A stretch of DNA of 64,000 nucleotides from Saccharomycopsis malanga (GCA_004014935.1 CP025326.1:1302001-1366000); one strand, 5' to 3'; positions 1-9,917 are shown, counted from the first letter of the stretch. Notes: generated by a model from the sequence alone, not told the origin. Program-made: numbers and translations.

Positions 1-96
1 TATTACTCTTGTTATGAAAAACAGATATACCAGTTGCTGCTCAAGTTTCGCACAGAAAAACGGTTGAAAAATAGTGCATCGAAAAGTGAAAAATTC

Positions 97-119
97 CATG
101 CATGCATGCATGCATGCAT
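97..119. repeat. (CATG)n microsatellite
   Basis: About 5.75 perfect copies of the tetranucleotide CATG lie downstream of the RPC19 stop. The repeat is self-complementary, so it can form a hairpin on either strand. Nothing else in positions 1-235 looks coding. Confidence 0.9.
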
Positions 120-235
120 CCCCCGATTTGGCATACTACTAGATGATACAGTAGCCATATAATATAATATAGTATTAAAGCCGTATAAAACAGAACAAGA
201 AAAGAAAAAGTAACAGAAATAATCATACATAAGAT

Positions 236-757
236 TCATACAGCAACGGTCTTGTAATTGTTTTGGGACACGGCTTCTGAGAATTTCTCTTCAACCACAT
301 TACATAAGTCAACAAGATCATCCAATCCTTTATGTAGTGCCTCCACAGCAGTTATCTGGCCATAGGTCTGTATTCTTAAGTGAAGCTTGGTTTCCGAAGG
401 ATGTGGAATAGAATATCCGCAAAATTCCACCTCTGGGTTTTTAATAATGATCTGTTTCAAGGCGTTACCTAAAGTATGGTCTTCATCAATGATTTGAAAA
501 GATGCAGCAGATCCATCCTCAGATGCACCAGGAAGCTATGATTTTTGTTAGTATATTTAATCTCAAAAACCTTTCACAATTTAGTTCTACATCGTAACCC
601 TAAAACTTACAATCCTTATTTTTTCCAAATCTTCTTCTTCTTCCTCTTCTTCTTCTTCTTCTTCCTCCTCGTTCTCGTTCTCCACTGCGTCTACTTCTAT
701 GTTTTGAACTTCAGGAACTTCACTAGCTTCACGGCTTTCTTCTGGACTAATAGACAT
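236..757 (-). CDS. RPC19: RNA polymerase I/III shared subunit AC19, spliced
   Basis: AC19 is the small alpha-like subunit that pairs with AC40 to nucleate assembly of RNA polymerases I and III in the nucleus. Exon 1 is 611-757 and exon 2 is 236-535, joined across a 75-nt intron. The spliced protein (148 aa, against about 142 in S. cerevisiae) has an acidic Glu-rich N-terminus, then the alpha-like dimerisation core with EDHTLGNAL, EVEFCGYSIPHPSE and RIQTYG. The reading frame also continues upstream to an ATG at 871. I prefer 757 because it gives the family length and leaves a GTCACATG (Cbf1-type) site at 862-869 in the promoter rather than in the coding region. The identification is firm; the start is moderately sure. 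Confidence 0.93.
536..610 (-). other. Spliceosomal intron of RPC19
   Basis: The donor is GTAAGT and the branch point is a perfect TACTAAC. The acceptor ATAG comes 11 nt after the branch box. Removing it joins the acidic N-terminus to the conserved core in frame. Confidence 0.93.
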
Positions 758-861
758 CTTTAACTTTTGTTGAATAATATTATTTAATCGTGATACAGTT
801 GTATAGTAACTACCTTTTCTTCTATCACTGAAAGTTCTCCTAATAAAATTTTTTTTTCTGT

Positions 862-869
862 CATGTGAC
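862..869. promoter_or_regulatory. Cbf1-type site GTCACATG upstream of RPC19
   Basis: The octamer matches the yeast Cbf1 consensus RTCACRTG and lies about 105 bp upstream of the preferred RPC19 start. The same octamer occurs in three other promoters of this window. Confidence 0.45.
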
Positions 870-871
870 AT

Positions 872-3499
872 ATGCAGGAAATATATATATACTTATGTAA
901 TCAAAGATGCATGATAAGCTACATTCAAGTTATCAATAATACTTTAAAATATTATTGATCATAATGTACCTATTATTAGTTGTGATTAGTTGAAATATAA
1001 TTATTAGTATAAATCATTTCATCGCCCAATGTTTCATGTAGATACTTGATAAATAAGGTGCTCGCAGTGCTACTGTACCATTCAAGTGAAAAGTGAACGA
1101 TTTTAAATAGTATATGATAGAATTCTTTTCTATCTTTGTAGGTTTGCAATAAAAATGTTTTTTAAAGAGCCCCTTAGAACTCTGTAGCTTTTGATTTGCA
1201 ACACTGCAAGGAAAAACCCCGATAGCAATTTTGGTTCGTTTAAGAAAAGAAAGTAATTTTACTACTGATTTAAAAAGTGATTACTGAAGTTTTGTATATT
1301 AATGTTGGGTTTATTTTTATGAGTTTCTGACTCAAAATCCTTATGAACGTTGTTTTATACAGGTTTAATGTTATAGTATCCTCAGCCCATTTTCCGCCCA
1401 TTTTTCAATGGTGATAATTTTAGCAACTTTGATTCTATAATGTCTTACTCTATGCTAATCATAACCATTCATTCAGTCAATAGTAAATTTATAGCTCATT
1501 GTTTCTGTTTTATTAAGGACATTTGTAATCATAAAAAATGCAGAAAATACGACAGGCACCTTATAATAAGCGGGAATTCAGGGAGGTAACGGTTTATTAT
1601 TAGGTACACTGCATTATGCTGAGAAATTTTTTTGTTATAAATTTTATGTAATTATTTGATATTCACGTTTTGCATCATTTCAAGAAGGATTAATATGATT
1701 AACAGCAATGTAAAGTAAAGAGAATATTGTTCACAATCCCCTGAGAAAGCCAGTAATTAATAGAACTTCATCCCTTTCAACAAAGCATCCAATCAGACTG
1801 AATACTTGCTTCTAAGTGCGGCTGACAAAGAGGCAATAAGGGCAGCTCATTATTCATTAAGGGCCAATGTTATTACAACAAGTAAGAGCTGATGTCATTG
1901 GTGGACTGGTGGTACAACAATCCGGACCTCACTTTTGCACGCGGCCAAGTGATTTTCGTAAATTCAAACAAAGATTTTTTACAGACAAAGTCTCAAAGAA
2001 GTTCCTGGTAACCAAGGGAAACCCAGTTGCGGCTGCAGCTCGGGTTTCTGTTGGTAATATTATTGAATATTTACATTACATAGTTCTTTACAAGTCCTAG
2101 TAAAGGAAAAAGACCCGACAAGAACCTTATTGATTTGTAACGCATACTACTTGGTGTTGGCAATTAGTTAAGCTAGTAATAAGCCATGACTAGATTATAT
2201 ACGATTTATGACAGCATGTGAGACTAGATGCAATGGTATAAGGGAAATAGCGGATTTACAGTATGGCGGTTGAAGATACGTTTTTTGACAAGTGGCATAA
2301 AACGTGAAGGTTAAACCATACAGGTTAACAAAAAGACATTCGATACAAGTAGATATTCGCTAACAGTAACTCTCTTGAAACAAACAGTAAAGCAGCCAGA
2401 CCTCGTCTGAAAGTAAAGTAAGTACTACGTAGTGATATCGTCCGATGATCGGCAGTATGAAACGTTCAATGCCTTTCATTCAGAGGCACTGTTTCTTCCG
2501 AGATTGTGAGTAAGCTTGTTGACGGGCAGTACTACATTATAGAAGGTTTAGAGATGGACTGCCCTTTAGGAACGTTTAGGGATTAAAGATCCGAGACAGG
2601 TATGGTGTATATACTTTAGATTTGGTCTTAGTTTGTACGGCAATGGATTATAGTTTACGCTTGACACTACATACACCGGATCTGAAAAACTAGGGCCCTG
2701 TGTAGCAATGTGTCAGCAAAATACTAATGTAAACACTGTACAGACAGCAATAGTATATAAGAAACACAAGGAATCGTACGATCATTGTTTGGTCTCTTGC
2801 GGTTGCCGTGGTCTAAGGCCAAACCCAGCCCGTGGGCAAAGGATCTGCGGTTTCGTAATAATTTCCATCAATGAGATCTTAGCGCCATGGATTATACTAC
2901 AGGACATAATTCTGGCCGTCAATCAATGGTATTAGGCTTCACGTCAACTTAATTTCCGACGAATTATACATCATCTTGCATCTGGGCAAAAGAGCAGATC
3001 GTGGGTAATTGATGATATGTCTTACTAGACAATTTGGTCTCTATAGATTACACCTATGGTCTTAAAGCTTAATGCTAGTCTTACCTTTTTCAACCGCATT
3101 TTGTAGTTCCTTCAATTAGGATAAATTGCCAAAAATCTATTTACATGTCGTTGCCTTATGCCTTTTTTGTTCATGGGCTGATTTTCCATTGTCTGTCAAA
3201 CTTATATATCCTACTGCCAACTCGATGCTAGTTTATACATATAGTGTCAATAATCTTCAACTTCCAGATTCTTTTTTGAAAAGAATACTTACTATTCCAA
3301 AACCGCCACTTTTTACATAACAGCGTCCATTTACACTCAACTGTCCCACTCATATTCAGTGCTCCAAAATACTATTTTTACCATTTCGGACCAGTGCATT
3401 CCATATTCGCGGACGTCTTCGGATCAACTCAAACAGAGTAAACAAAAGACAACAACTAGCAAAACGGAGATATAATTCAAAATCCCGAGAAGAATCACC
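872..3499. other. Long region with no convincing gene
   Basis: This is about 2.6 kb, the largest gap here. Reading frames are short (77 aa at 1867-2100, 75 aa at 2708-2935) and match nothing I recognise. No tRNA boxes and no donor plus TACTAAC pair were seen. Structures noted are an inverted repeat with 10-bp arms at 932-941/950-959 and a 7-bp GGGCAGT/ACTGCCC hairpin at 2524-2530/2558-2564. It could hold a non-coding RNA, an origin, a centromere or a decayed gene; the sequence alone does not say. Confidence 0.5.
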
Positions 3500-5815
3500 A
3501 TGAGAACAAACAATAACACATCTACGCCGTCACTAGGGACCGACCAGCCTAATCCAGATCCCACATTTCACGATCTTCAGAATTCGTATCTTAGATTGGT
3601 TCGTGCCCTCCATAAATTCATTGATTATTATATTCTTATTTTCCCTAACGGATCGTCAAAATGCCAGGATTTCCAATATCTAAAAAGCCAGATTCTTATT
3701 CCTATACTTTACCGCTTGGAGTCGGTAATACAGGAAAAACATTACGATAATGTATATACATCTCGGTCCTTTTTCCCATCCATGCATGCTGAAGGCCAAC
3801 AGCGTTCCGAGCATCAACACAGCACCCAAGTGTCTCTGATTACCGAGGAAATTACTCAAGAATCATTGTTGTTAGCACAATTGTTAATATTTTTAAATTT
3901 TAATTTCAAAAAACTTGTGTTGCGCAATTTGAACGTATATTCTATCATCCTTAAGGATAAAGTGTTGAGTAATGATCAATATGCGATATGTGACGAACTA
4001 CTTAACGATATTAAAAGGTTTCAGATTTTAATACAAATTGTTTCTGAAAAAAATCAAAACAGTTCTATGGTGACAGCTCAGATCCAACAAACTATAGCAG
4101 AGGTTCTCCATTCTTCGTTTGAGCACAACATCACTGAGTTTGAAAAATCATTTCTTAAATTAAAACCAATTAAAGGCTATTTGATTGAAAAATACATTTT
4201 TAACAAACAATTCCAGGAGTTGAAATTAGCAGATAATAAATTCACAAATGATGATGGTTTAGTCAGCAGTATTACGGATTATTCCAGTTTTCTTAAGATC
4301 ATGATTTCCAGCAATTCAGATGATTTTATTGACTGTTTCCGTCAATTGAAATGCCAAAATTTGACCAAGAACCAAAGCTCTGATAACAACCTTTTCTCTT
4401 CTTTGAATGTTGGGGAGTTCGATACTTATATTAATGATAGTCACAATTTCGATATTGAGGAGTTTTGCAAATTTTATCAAATCAAATCCCCAATTGACTA
4501 TGATTATTCAACATCAGAAATCATTGAAAACGATTTTCTCTCATCACAGTCCACTGTACCTACTCAATATGGCTCCCCAATAATGACATCTTCTGCCATA
4601 TTACCGCCAATGTCTTCGTTCCATCACTTGAGCAGCAGCAAACAATTGCATTCTCATCATCCACACAGCATCAATGCTTCGCGATTTGCAAGTGCAATGA
4701 AAAAGAATAAAAAGATGGCCAAAGAAAACAATTTGCGTATTGATGCAAATTATTCCAAGTCCATTGACTCATTCTTGAAAAAGATAGAGGATATAGTAGT
4801 ATGTTTGTTCAAGTTTATTAGCTCTGTCATGAAACTTTTTGAAACAGACACTGTTTTGGTTTCTGAAAATAACACGAGCCAACAGCAGTTGGTCAAGGTA
4901 TTGAAACATTACTTCTCTAAAATCTTACATGCCTTTGAAAGCATTCAAGAAGTGGGAAAATTGCTAAATTCTCAGGATAATGATGATTCCAAACTGCAAG
5001 ATATTACAAACAAATTTCAAGTTTCACTTGAATCATTTTTGTTAAATTCAAACTATTTTATCCATTTGTTCAATTTTGGATTTTTGAAGTCTATAATCAC
5101 CAACTATATTATTGACTCCTCTGCAGATACGTACAGTGATGTTTTGGACTTGTCAACGAAGCTTCGCTTCTTTGACTATTACTTCTTCTATGCCAATATG
5201 GAAGACGTGTCTGAACAACAGCGGTTCGAGAACATCAAGCTGCCTACTTGCCAATCAAGTGTTGAAAGAGTGGGAAGCCCTCTTATTGGCAAACAATTTC
5301 ACCAAATTTTGGAAGGTCGTAATAAAAAACTTTTAGACTTTTGTCCTTTGAAAGACCATTTCCTTAAGCACTATAGTCTTGGACCCTCTGAATTTTCCAC
5401 CATTTGCTTAAAGCTACAGAACTTTATAAATTACTTGTGCTACAGTATTCTTCTCAAAAATAATAGTTTCGGAAATGAGAAGGCTGACAAAGAGATTGAA
5501 AAGCTCTCTGAATACGGTAACAATATTGATGCTTTGAAATACTTTGATGATTTTTACCATGTGCTTTATGGTGCAAACATACAAGATATTTCAAAATTGC
5601 AGAAAAAGGGTGAGAAAAATATTGGCAGTTTTGCTTTGACCAACAATGTCAACTTCCTTCATTCGTTGTCAATTTCGGTCTCTGATTTAAACTTGATTCA
5701 AGTGCTTTCAAACAACTTGCTTTCCAATGATAAAAGTTTTGGCAAAATCTCAAGCCTCTACAACATCAGCGATGATGAGCTACGTATTCCACAAATTAAA
5801 AAAATGAAAATATAA
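3500..5815 (+). CDS. Uncharacterised 771-aa protein, mostly helical
   Basis: This is an intact ATG-to-stop frame with a good start context and codon use like its neighbours, so the gene looks real. I do not recognise the family. The first 80 residues contain a helical stretch rich in aromatic residues. Residues about 110-280 are helical. Residues about 350-400 are a low-complexity Ser/His/Pro linker. From about 410 to the end there is a long helical region with repeated hydrophobic heptads. There is no signal peptide, membrane segment, zinc motif or kinase motif, and I see no catalytic signature. It could be a scaffold or a regulator of polarity or signalling, but this is only a guess from composition. 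It converges on UBC9. Confidence 0.7.
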   Translation: MRTNNNTSTPSLGTDQPNPDPTFHDLQNSYLRLVRALHKFIDYYILIFPNGSSKCQDFQYLKSQILIPILYRLESVIQEKHYDNVYTSRSFFPSMHAEGQQRSEHQHSTQVSLITEEITQESLLLAQLLIFLNFNFKKLVLRNLNVYSIILKDKVLSNDQYAICDELLNDIKRFQILIQIVSEKNQNSSMVTAQIQQTIAEVLHSSFEHNITEFEKSFLKLKPIKGYLIEKYIFNKQFQELKLADNKFTNDDGLVSSITDYSSFLKIMISSNSDDFIDCFRQLKCQNLTKNQSSDNNLFSSLNVGEFDTYINDSHNFDIEEFCKFYQIKSPIDYDYSTSEIIENDFLSSQSTVPTQYGSPIMTSSAILPPMSSFHHLSSSKQLHSHHPHSINASRFASAMKKNKKMAKENNLRIDANYSKSIDSFLKKIEDIVVCLFKFISSVMKLFETDTVLVSENNTSQQQLVKVLKHYFSKILHAFESIQEVGKLLNSQDNDDSKLQDITNKFQVSLESFLLNSNYFIHLFNFGFLKSIITNYIIDSSADTYSDVLDLSTKLRFFDYYFFYANMEDVSEQQRFENIKLPTCQSSVERVGSPLIGKQFHQILEGRNKKLLDFCPLKDHFLKHYSLGPSEFSTICLKLQNFINYLCYSILLKNNSFGNEKADKEIEKLSEYGNNIDALKYFDDFYHVLYGANIQDISKLQKKGEKNIGSFALTNNVNFLHSLSISVSDLNLIQVLSNNLLSNDKSFGKISSLYNISDDELRIPQIKKMKI

Positions 5816-6627
5816 TTATATAGGGCTTAATAAGTGCTAATAGACAATTTGTTTTAGAATATTAAACCTGACTTTTCAACGGTCACTGCATTGAAAAAAG
5901 TGCCAACCCTTGGCAAGAGGTGTATCGCGTAAATTTATGCATGGGCTTGCGTTGGTGCCGCCGCCCACCACGTCGTAAATGCGTAGATCTTTCCAAGCTC
6001 ACGGCCGAAACACGCTACGCGTACCAGTTATAATTGTATACATCTATTAATACGAACCAAAAGGGTGGTAATATGATTTGAAGAAATTAAAACTGAGTCA
6101 AGAGAGCTAGGCAAGCCCGGAAAGTATTTGCATGAAACAAAAAAAGAAGTTCTAGAGATAATAAGAAAAATATAGAGTATTATCAAAGTAGATACGTATA
6201 AAAATCCTGAAAGGAGTTGAGTTAAATGAATAAGGAAAATCCTAAGAGCACTCGATTAAAAGCAACAAGTTGAACCAAAAAAACGAAAAAAAAAAGACTT
6301 CTAACATACAAAACAAGAAATCTCTTGGAACTAGATGTTTAGTCGACTGGTAATTATAGCTGATTTAGGCGATGAAACGCCATATCAATGCTACACTGCC
6401 AAATAGAGCAACTTACTCTAAATCCAACTAAACATGAGACATAGTCAACGTTCAAAGAAATCTCTAGGAAACAAGAAACAAGAAACAAGCTATTTTGTGA
6501 TAACTAAAGGGCAATTACTCATGACGGATAAAATAACCAGAAATGAAAAATCGACATGAGAAAATAAAATACAAAAGATGATGCATACAAATTACGAACT
6601 GCAATCAATCATCTAAAAAGCCTCCAC
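5816..6627. other. Convergent gap with a GC-rich patch
   Basis: This gap lies between two convergent 3' ends. It is AT-rich except for about 5895-6040, which is rich in CpG and contains a perfect TGCCAA/TTGGCA inverted repeat (5901-5906/5910-5915) and a GGTG/CACC hairpin around a CCGCCGCC loop. No ORF or tRNA is present. The patch could be a structured RNA. Confidence 0.45.
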
Positions 6628-7277
6628 TTATTTCATGTATCTTTGGGCTTGTTCTCTAACCTTCTTTTCGTAAGTTGGTCTATCTTTGCCAAAAGCCCTC
6701 CAGGCTGGCTCTTGGGCTGGGGAATCAGGGTTTGGAGCATCTAAAAGCTCCTGTATACCCAAAACAATCTGTTTCAAAGTAATGGCAGGACGCCAGTCCT
6801 GATCCTCGTTCAAAATACTCAAACAAATAGTGCCTGAAGGATAGACGTTTGGATGGTAAAAGTTTGCTGGAAACTTCACTTTCGGAGGCTTTGATGGGTA
6901 ATCATCTGGAAAGGTTATCGTTATAGGGTAGACGGCATCAGCCCAAATTGTGTTTGGTCTTCCTGGTATACCGGCGGTCCAAGTTTGCAAATTCAAAGAC
7001 CCATCTGGGTTTTTACTTGGCTTGGCATAAAATCCAAATGGATGGTCTTTACGCCACGATTTTCTATCATATGGTTAGTACATACTCTCTATAACGTGTC
7101 AAAATTGTATCTTTTTTTTTCAACAAAAAGTGAACAATAAAAGCACCAACACCGGATTTTAAAATCGCGTAACACCATAAGCATTCAAAGTATCAACATC
7201 TCTGGCGAAATCATAATTAAACAAATAAAAACGTACCTTTCTTCCTGAAGACGAGCTGTACGCAAACTACTACTCAT
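6628..7277 (-). CDS. UBC9: SUMO-conjugating enzyme E2, spliced
   Basis: Ubc9 accepts SUMO (Smt3) from the E1 Uba2-Aos1 as a thioester and passes it to substrate lysines, largely in the nucleus. Exon 1 is 7237-7277 (41 nt) and exon 2 is 6628-7063. The spliced protein is 158 aa, close to the 157 aa of S. cerevisiae. The UBC fold is complete: [27 protein letters not shown] with the catalytic Cys at residue 94, then [14 protein letters not shown] and [13 protein letters not shown]. cerevisiae UBC9 also carries an intron near its 5' end. The gene is divergent from PEX19 across a 241-bp promoter region. Confidence 0.97.
7064..7236 (-). other. Spliceosomal intron of UBC9
   Basis: The 173-nt intron has donor GTACGT, branch box TACTAAC and acceptor ATAG 10 nt after the branch box. 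Splicing restores the helix-1 segment ahead of [11 protein letters not shown] in frame. Confidence 0.95.
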
Positions 7278-7518
7278 TTTAAAACACTGTATGTCACCTT
7301 AAACTTAACCGCTGTAGTGAAAAGAAAAAAAATGTTTTTAAATAATTTTGTTGTTGGTGATGATGGCGTTTAATTCAAGGTTATATTGAATTTTCGAAGA
7401 ATTTTGCCACGCGGCTCATAACCATTGAAATTATAATAAGTTATAGGGGGAGAAGTGTAAACGAATACTATTATTTATTATATTAGGGAAAATAAAAACA
7501 AACACTAACCAACAAACA

Positions 7519-8544
7519 ATGGGAAGCGGTTCCGATGATGATTTTGATGATTTGGATGATTATCTAGACGATTTTGCAGACGAAATTCTTGATGCGCCTT
7601 TCAAGAGTGCCAAAAAGACCAACGATGAGACTGGACATAATGTTGAAAAGAGCGATGGTAATGCTGCTGTAAAAGACGAGGACAATCTCACCGAAGAAGA
7701 ACTAAGTAAACAGATTGATGCAAACATGGCTGCTTTATTTGGGGACTCGTACAAGGATCCTCAGACGAAAGATCAACTTGCAAAGTTGATGGGTGACTTG
7801 GCCGAGAATTTTGACATTGACAAATTTTTGCAGGATGATAATGACGGATTGAGCAAGGAAGCCACCAATGCTATGAACTATCTCAAGGAATCAGTAGATG
7901 ATAAAGCTAAAGATGGAAACCCTGTAGATTTCAAGAATGTTATTGCCAGCACGGTATCCAGATTAAAAGAGCAAGATGCCAAAGTAGATCAATCTATCAA
8001 AGAAGAAGAGAAGGCTAAGAGTGCAGAAAAAGGACCTGAAGAGTTGCTTTCTGCTTTATTGAAGGAAATGAACCTTGAGGGTGCTCCTGTAGGTGATGGA
8101 GCCTCGAACCCAGAGGGTGATTTTGATATCAGTAAGCTTTTAGTGGACATGGTCTCCAAATTGACTACTAAAGATATGCTATATGAGCCTATGAAAAACC
8201 TATCGGACAAGTTGCCCAAGTGGATTGAAGAGAATAAAGATAAAGAGTCTGTGCTGTCTGAGGACCTCTCAAGATACCAAACCCAGCAGAAACTTGCTAC
8301 TGAAATTGTAGCTATTTTTGAGAAGCCGTCGTATAACGATAATGATGCAACTGACAGGGAAGAGGTTAGTAAACGTTTGGAGATGCTCCAGGAGGCAGGA
8401 ATGCCGCCACCAGAGCTAAAGGAAGATTTCCCTGCTGCGCCTGGCCTTGAAGGAGGGTTTCCTGGTTTGAACTTTAACCCAGAGTCCCTAGGCGGATCCA
8501 TTCCTGGCATACCCGACAATGGCGAGGGTTGTGAACAGCAGTAA
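7519..8544 (+). CDS. PEX19: Peroxisomal membrane protein chaperone and import receptor Pex19
   Basis: Pex19 binds newly made peroxisomal membrane proteins in the cytosol and delivers them to Pex3 on the peroxisome. The 341-aa product matches the usual yeast length (342 in S. cerevisiae). The acidic N-terminus has the DLDDYLDDFADEIL helix typical of the Pex3-binding region. A helical cargo-binding domain follows from about residue 150. The C-terminus ends in the CaaX box CEQQ, with Cys338 as the expected farnesylation site. The first ATG is used, immediately after an A-rich leader. The identification is very secure. Confidence 0.96.
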   Translation: MGSGSDDDFDDLDDYLDDFADEILDAPFKSAKKTNDETGHNVEKSDGNAAVKDEDNLTEEELSKQIDANMAALFGDSYKDPQTKDQLAKLMGDLAENFDIDKFLQDDNDGLSKEATNAMNYLKESVDDKAKDGNPVDFKNVIASTVSRLKEQDAKVDQSIKEEEKAKSAEKGPEELLSALLKEMNLEGAPVGDGASNPEGDFDISKLLVDMVSKLTTKDMLYEPMKNLSDKLPKWIEENKDKESVLSEDLSRYQTQQKLATEIVAIFEKPSYNDNDATDREEVSKRLEMLQEAGMPPPELKEDFPAAPGLEGGFPGLNFNPESLGGSIPGIPDNGEGCEQQ

Positions 8545-8894
8545 CCGGTAAATTTGGTGCATCTATGCTTTTACGTGTGTGTACCTTATTTTCTTGTAAT
8601 ATCGATTGCTGTCATGTTATTTATCTTGATATTATTTTATTACACATCTTGATGATGTGTCTTTTTGAACCCGTTCTAATGTTAGAATTTGGTTTTGTTG
8701 TTACCTAAATTTGCCCAAGTAAAAACCTCCATTTGTCTTGCGTAATTTATACTATTCACTAATTCAAGCTCATTATTATATCCATTAATTTGAGGTTATT
8801 TATTTTACTCATTAATTTGAGGTTATTTCTTTTATTCATCAAGTTCAAGTTCTCTATTAATTTGAAGAAGAAATGTTTCTCAATTCTACATATA
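8545..8894. other. PEX19 3' flank with a 27-bp tandem repeat
   Basis: This AT-rich 3' region has no ORF of note. It holds the tandem repeat described separately and then runs into the tail of the SINE-like element. Confidence 0.6.
8783..8836. repeat. 27-bp tandem repeat, two copies plus a degenerate third
   Basis: Two adjacent units beginning CATTAATTTGAGGTTATTT differ by only a couple of bases (8783-8809 and 8810-8836). A weaker third unit follows to about 8867. It directly adjoins the tail of the SINE-like copy. Confidence 0.85.
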
Positions 8895-9199
8895 TTAATA
8901 ATCCTTATTTTATGATAATATCATATATTTTGAGCCCAGTACATACCAGCTTCGTATATGTGAGCCATGTCTGAACTGACTTGGTAAAGCCCAATCATGT
9001 CCTACTGATCATAATCTTGTCTGTCAATTGGTTGAAAGTAAGACAATACTCTAGGCCGTGTTTTAGACAGTTACATTTGCCTATTAAATCATATTCAGCT
9101 TCGTAAAAAGTGTTCGTGTCGGGAATTGAACCATTAAGCCCGTTAGGTCTTTTCATCTCTTCTCTGAGAGCACTAACCACTGAGCCATCCGGCCCAGCG
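8895..9199 (-). mobile_element. SINE-like tRNA-derived element, copy A
   Basis: On the minus strand the element opens with a tRNA-like head: A box TGGCTCAGTGG at 9177-9187 and B box GGTTCAATTCC at 9122-9132, 44 nt apart, as in class II tRNAs. The head does not fold as a tRNA, because the acceptor, anticodon and T stems are mismatched. A T5 run at 9105-9109 could stop Pol III. The body continues to the tail motif ACGAAGCTGGTATGTACTGG and ends in an AT-rich stretch. Copies B (27483-27672) and C (39601-39750) share parts of this sequence in the same order. It is about 300 nt long and is the most complete copy. Possible but weak target-site duplication: ATTAATA on both sides. Confidence 0.7.
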
Positions 9200-9680
9200 G
9201 TCTTTTATTAATTCCATTTTTAAACCAAATAAATTTGCAAGATCAAGTTTTTATTTAAATGTGTTAAATGGTAAACTATTTTGACAATACAAAATCACGC
9301 GAGATTATACTAGAAAGATAAGTTTAAATCACTTAAACCATCCATAATGCTCACAGGACAGAATTGAAAAGTGGTACGACTACATTATAATCAATATGAT
9401 TTGTTTACACTAGAGACTGCACAATCATTAAACTAGTAGTATTTTTGAAAAAATAAAAAATACATTTCCATTATTTCGCCAATTGCTATTTGCTCATAAC
9501 AATAACAAAAGAAAAAACTCATAATAAGACCGCACTTGAAAATAGTGAGCACTATGTACAAATAAACATTATAAACATAAAAGGTGAACATAAAGATAAA
9601 CCAACCTTTCAAAAGAGTCATAACCATTGATTCCTCGGCAGCATTAACTTAGAATGTCTCCGTCATACTTAACAATCAAT

Positions 9681-9917
9681 TTAAGCAGATGGCAATGGAG
9701 AAAGCAAAGCAAGCAAGTTTGGCTTGGTGCTGGTGTTTTTCCATCCCAAATACAAGACAAATGGAATCCAACAATAGTGAGCAATGGTCTTGGAGGTGTC
9801 CAAAAGCTTAACAATTCTTTCCTATGACATTGGTTAGTATTGCAATCAAAAGACATGTAAAGATATTTGACATAGCTGTGCAAAACATACCTTAGATTCT
9901 TCAGATAACTTAGCCAT
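9681..9917 (-). CDS. TOM7: Mitochondrial TOM complex small subunit Tom7, spliced
   Basis: Tom7 is a tail-anchored subunit of the translocase of the outer mitochondrial membrane that tunes assembly and stability of the TOM core. Exon 1 (9891-9917) encodes nine residues and exon 2 is 9681-9821. The 55-aa product reads as Tom7 throughout: ESKERI, then a single membrane segment around AHYCWIPFVLYLGW, then the C-terminal KPNLLALLSPLPS that is diagnostic of the family. It is too short and too interrupted to appear as one open frame, so it is easily missed. Confidence is high because both the exon junction and the family motifs fit exactly. Confidence 0.95.
9822..9890 (-). other. Spliceosomal intron of TOM7
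   Basis: The 69-nt intron has donor GTATGT, branch box TACTAAC and acceptor ATAG 11 nt after the branch box. It lies between codons 9 and 10 in phase 0. Confidence 0.95.

Noticed and set aside
1867-2100. 77-codon ATG ORF
   Set aside because: No family match, no supporting neighbours, and composition like the rest of the gap.
2885-2915. Fourth SINE-like copy (GATTAT and AGGACATAAT)
   Set aside because: Only a short match; flanking sequence shares nothing with the head, body or tail of the three copies.
8995-9180. 61-codon minus-strand ORF
   Set aside because: Lies inside the tRNA-derived repeat; its frame is coincidental.
9100-9199. A functional tRNA gene on the minus strand
   Set aside because: A and B boxes are present, but the acceptor, anticodon and T stems do not pair, and the universal U33 context is missing.
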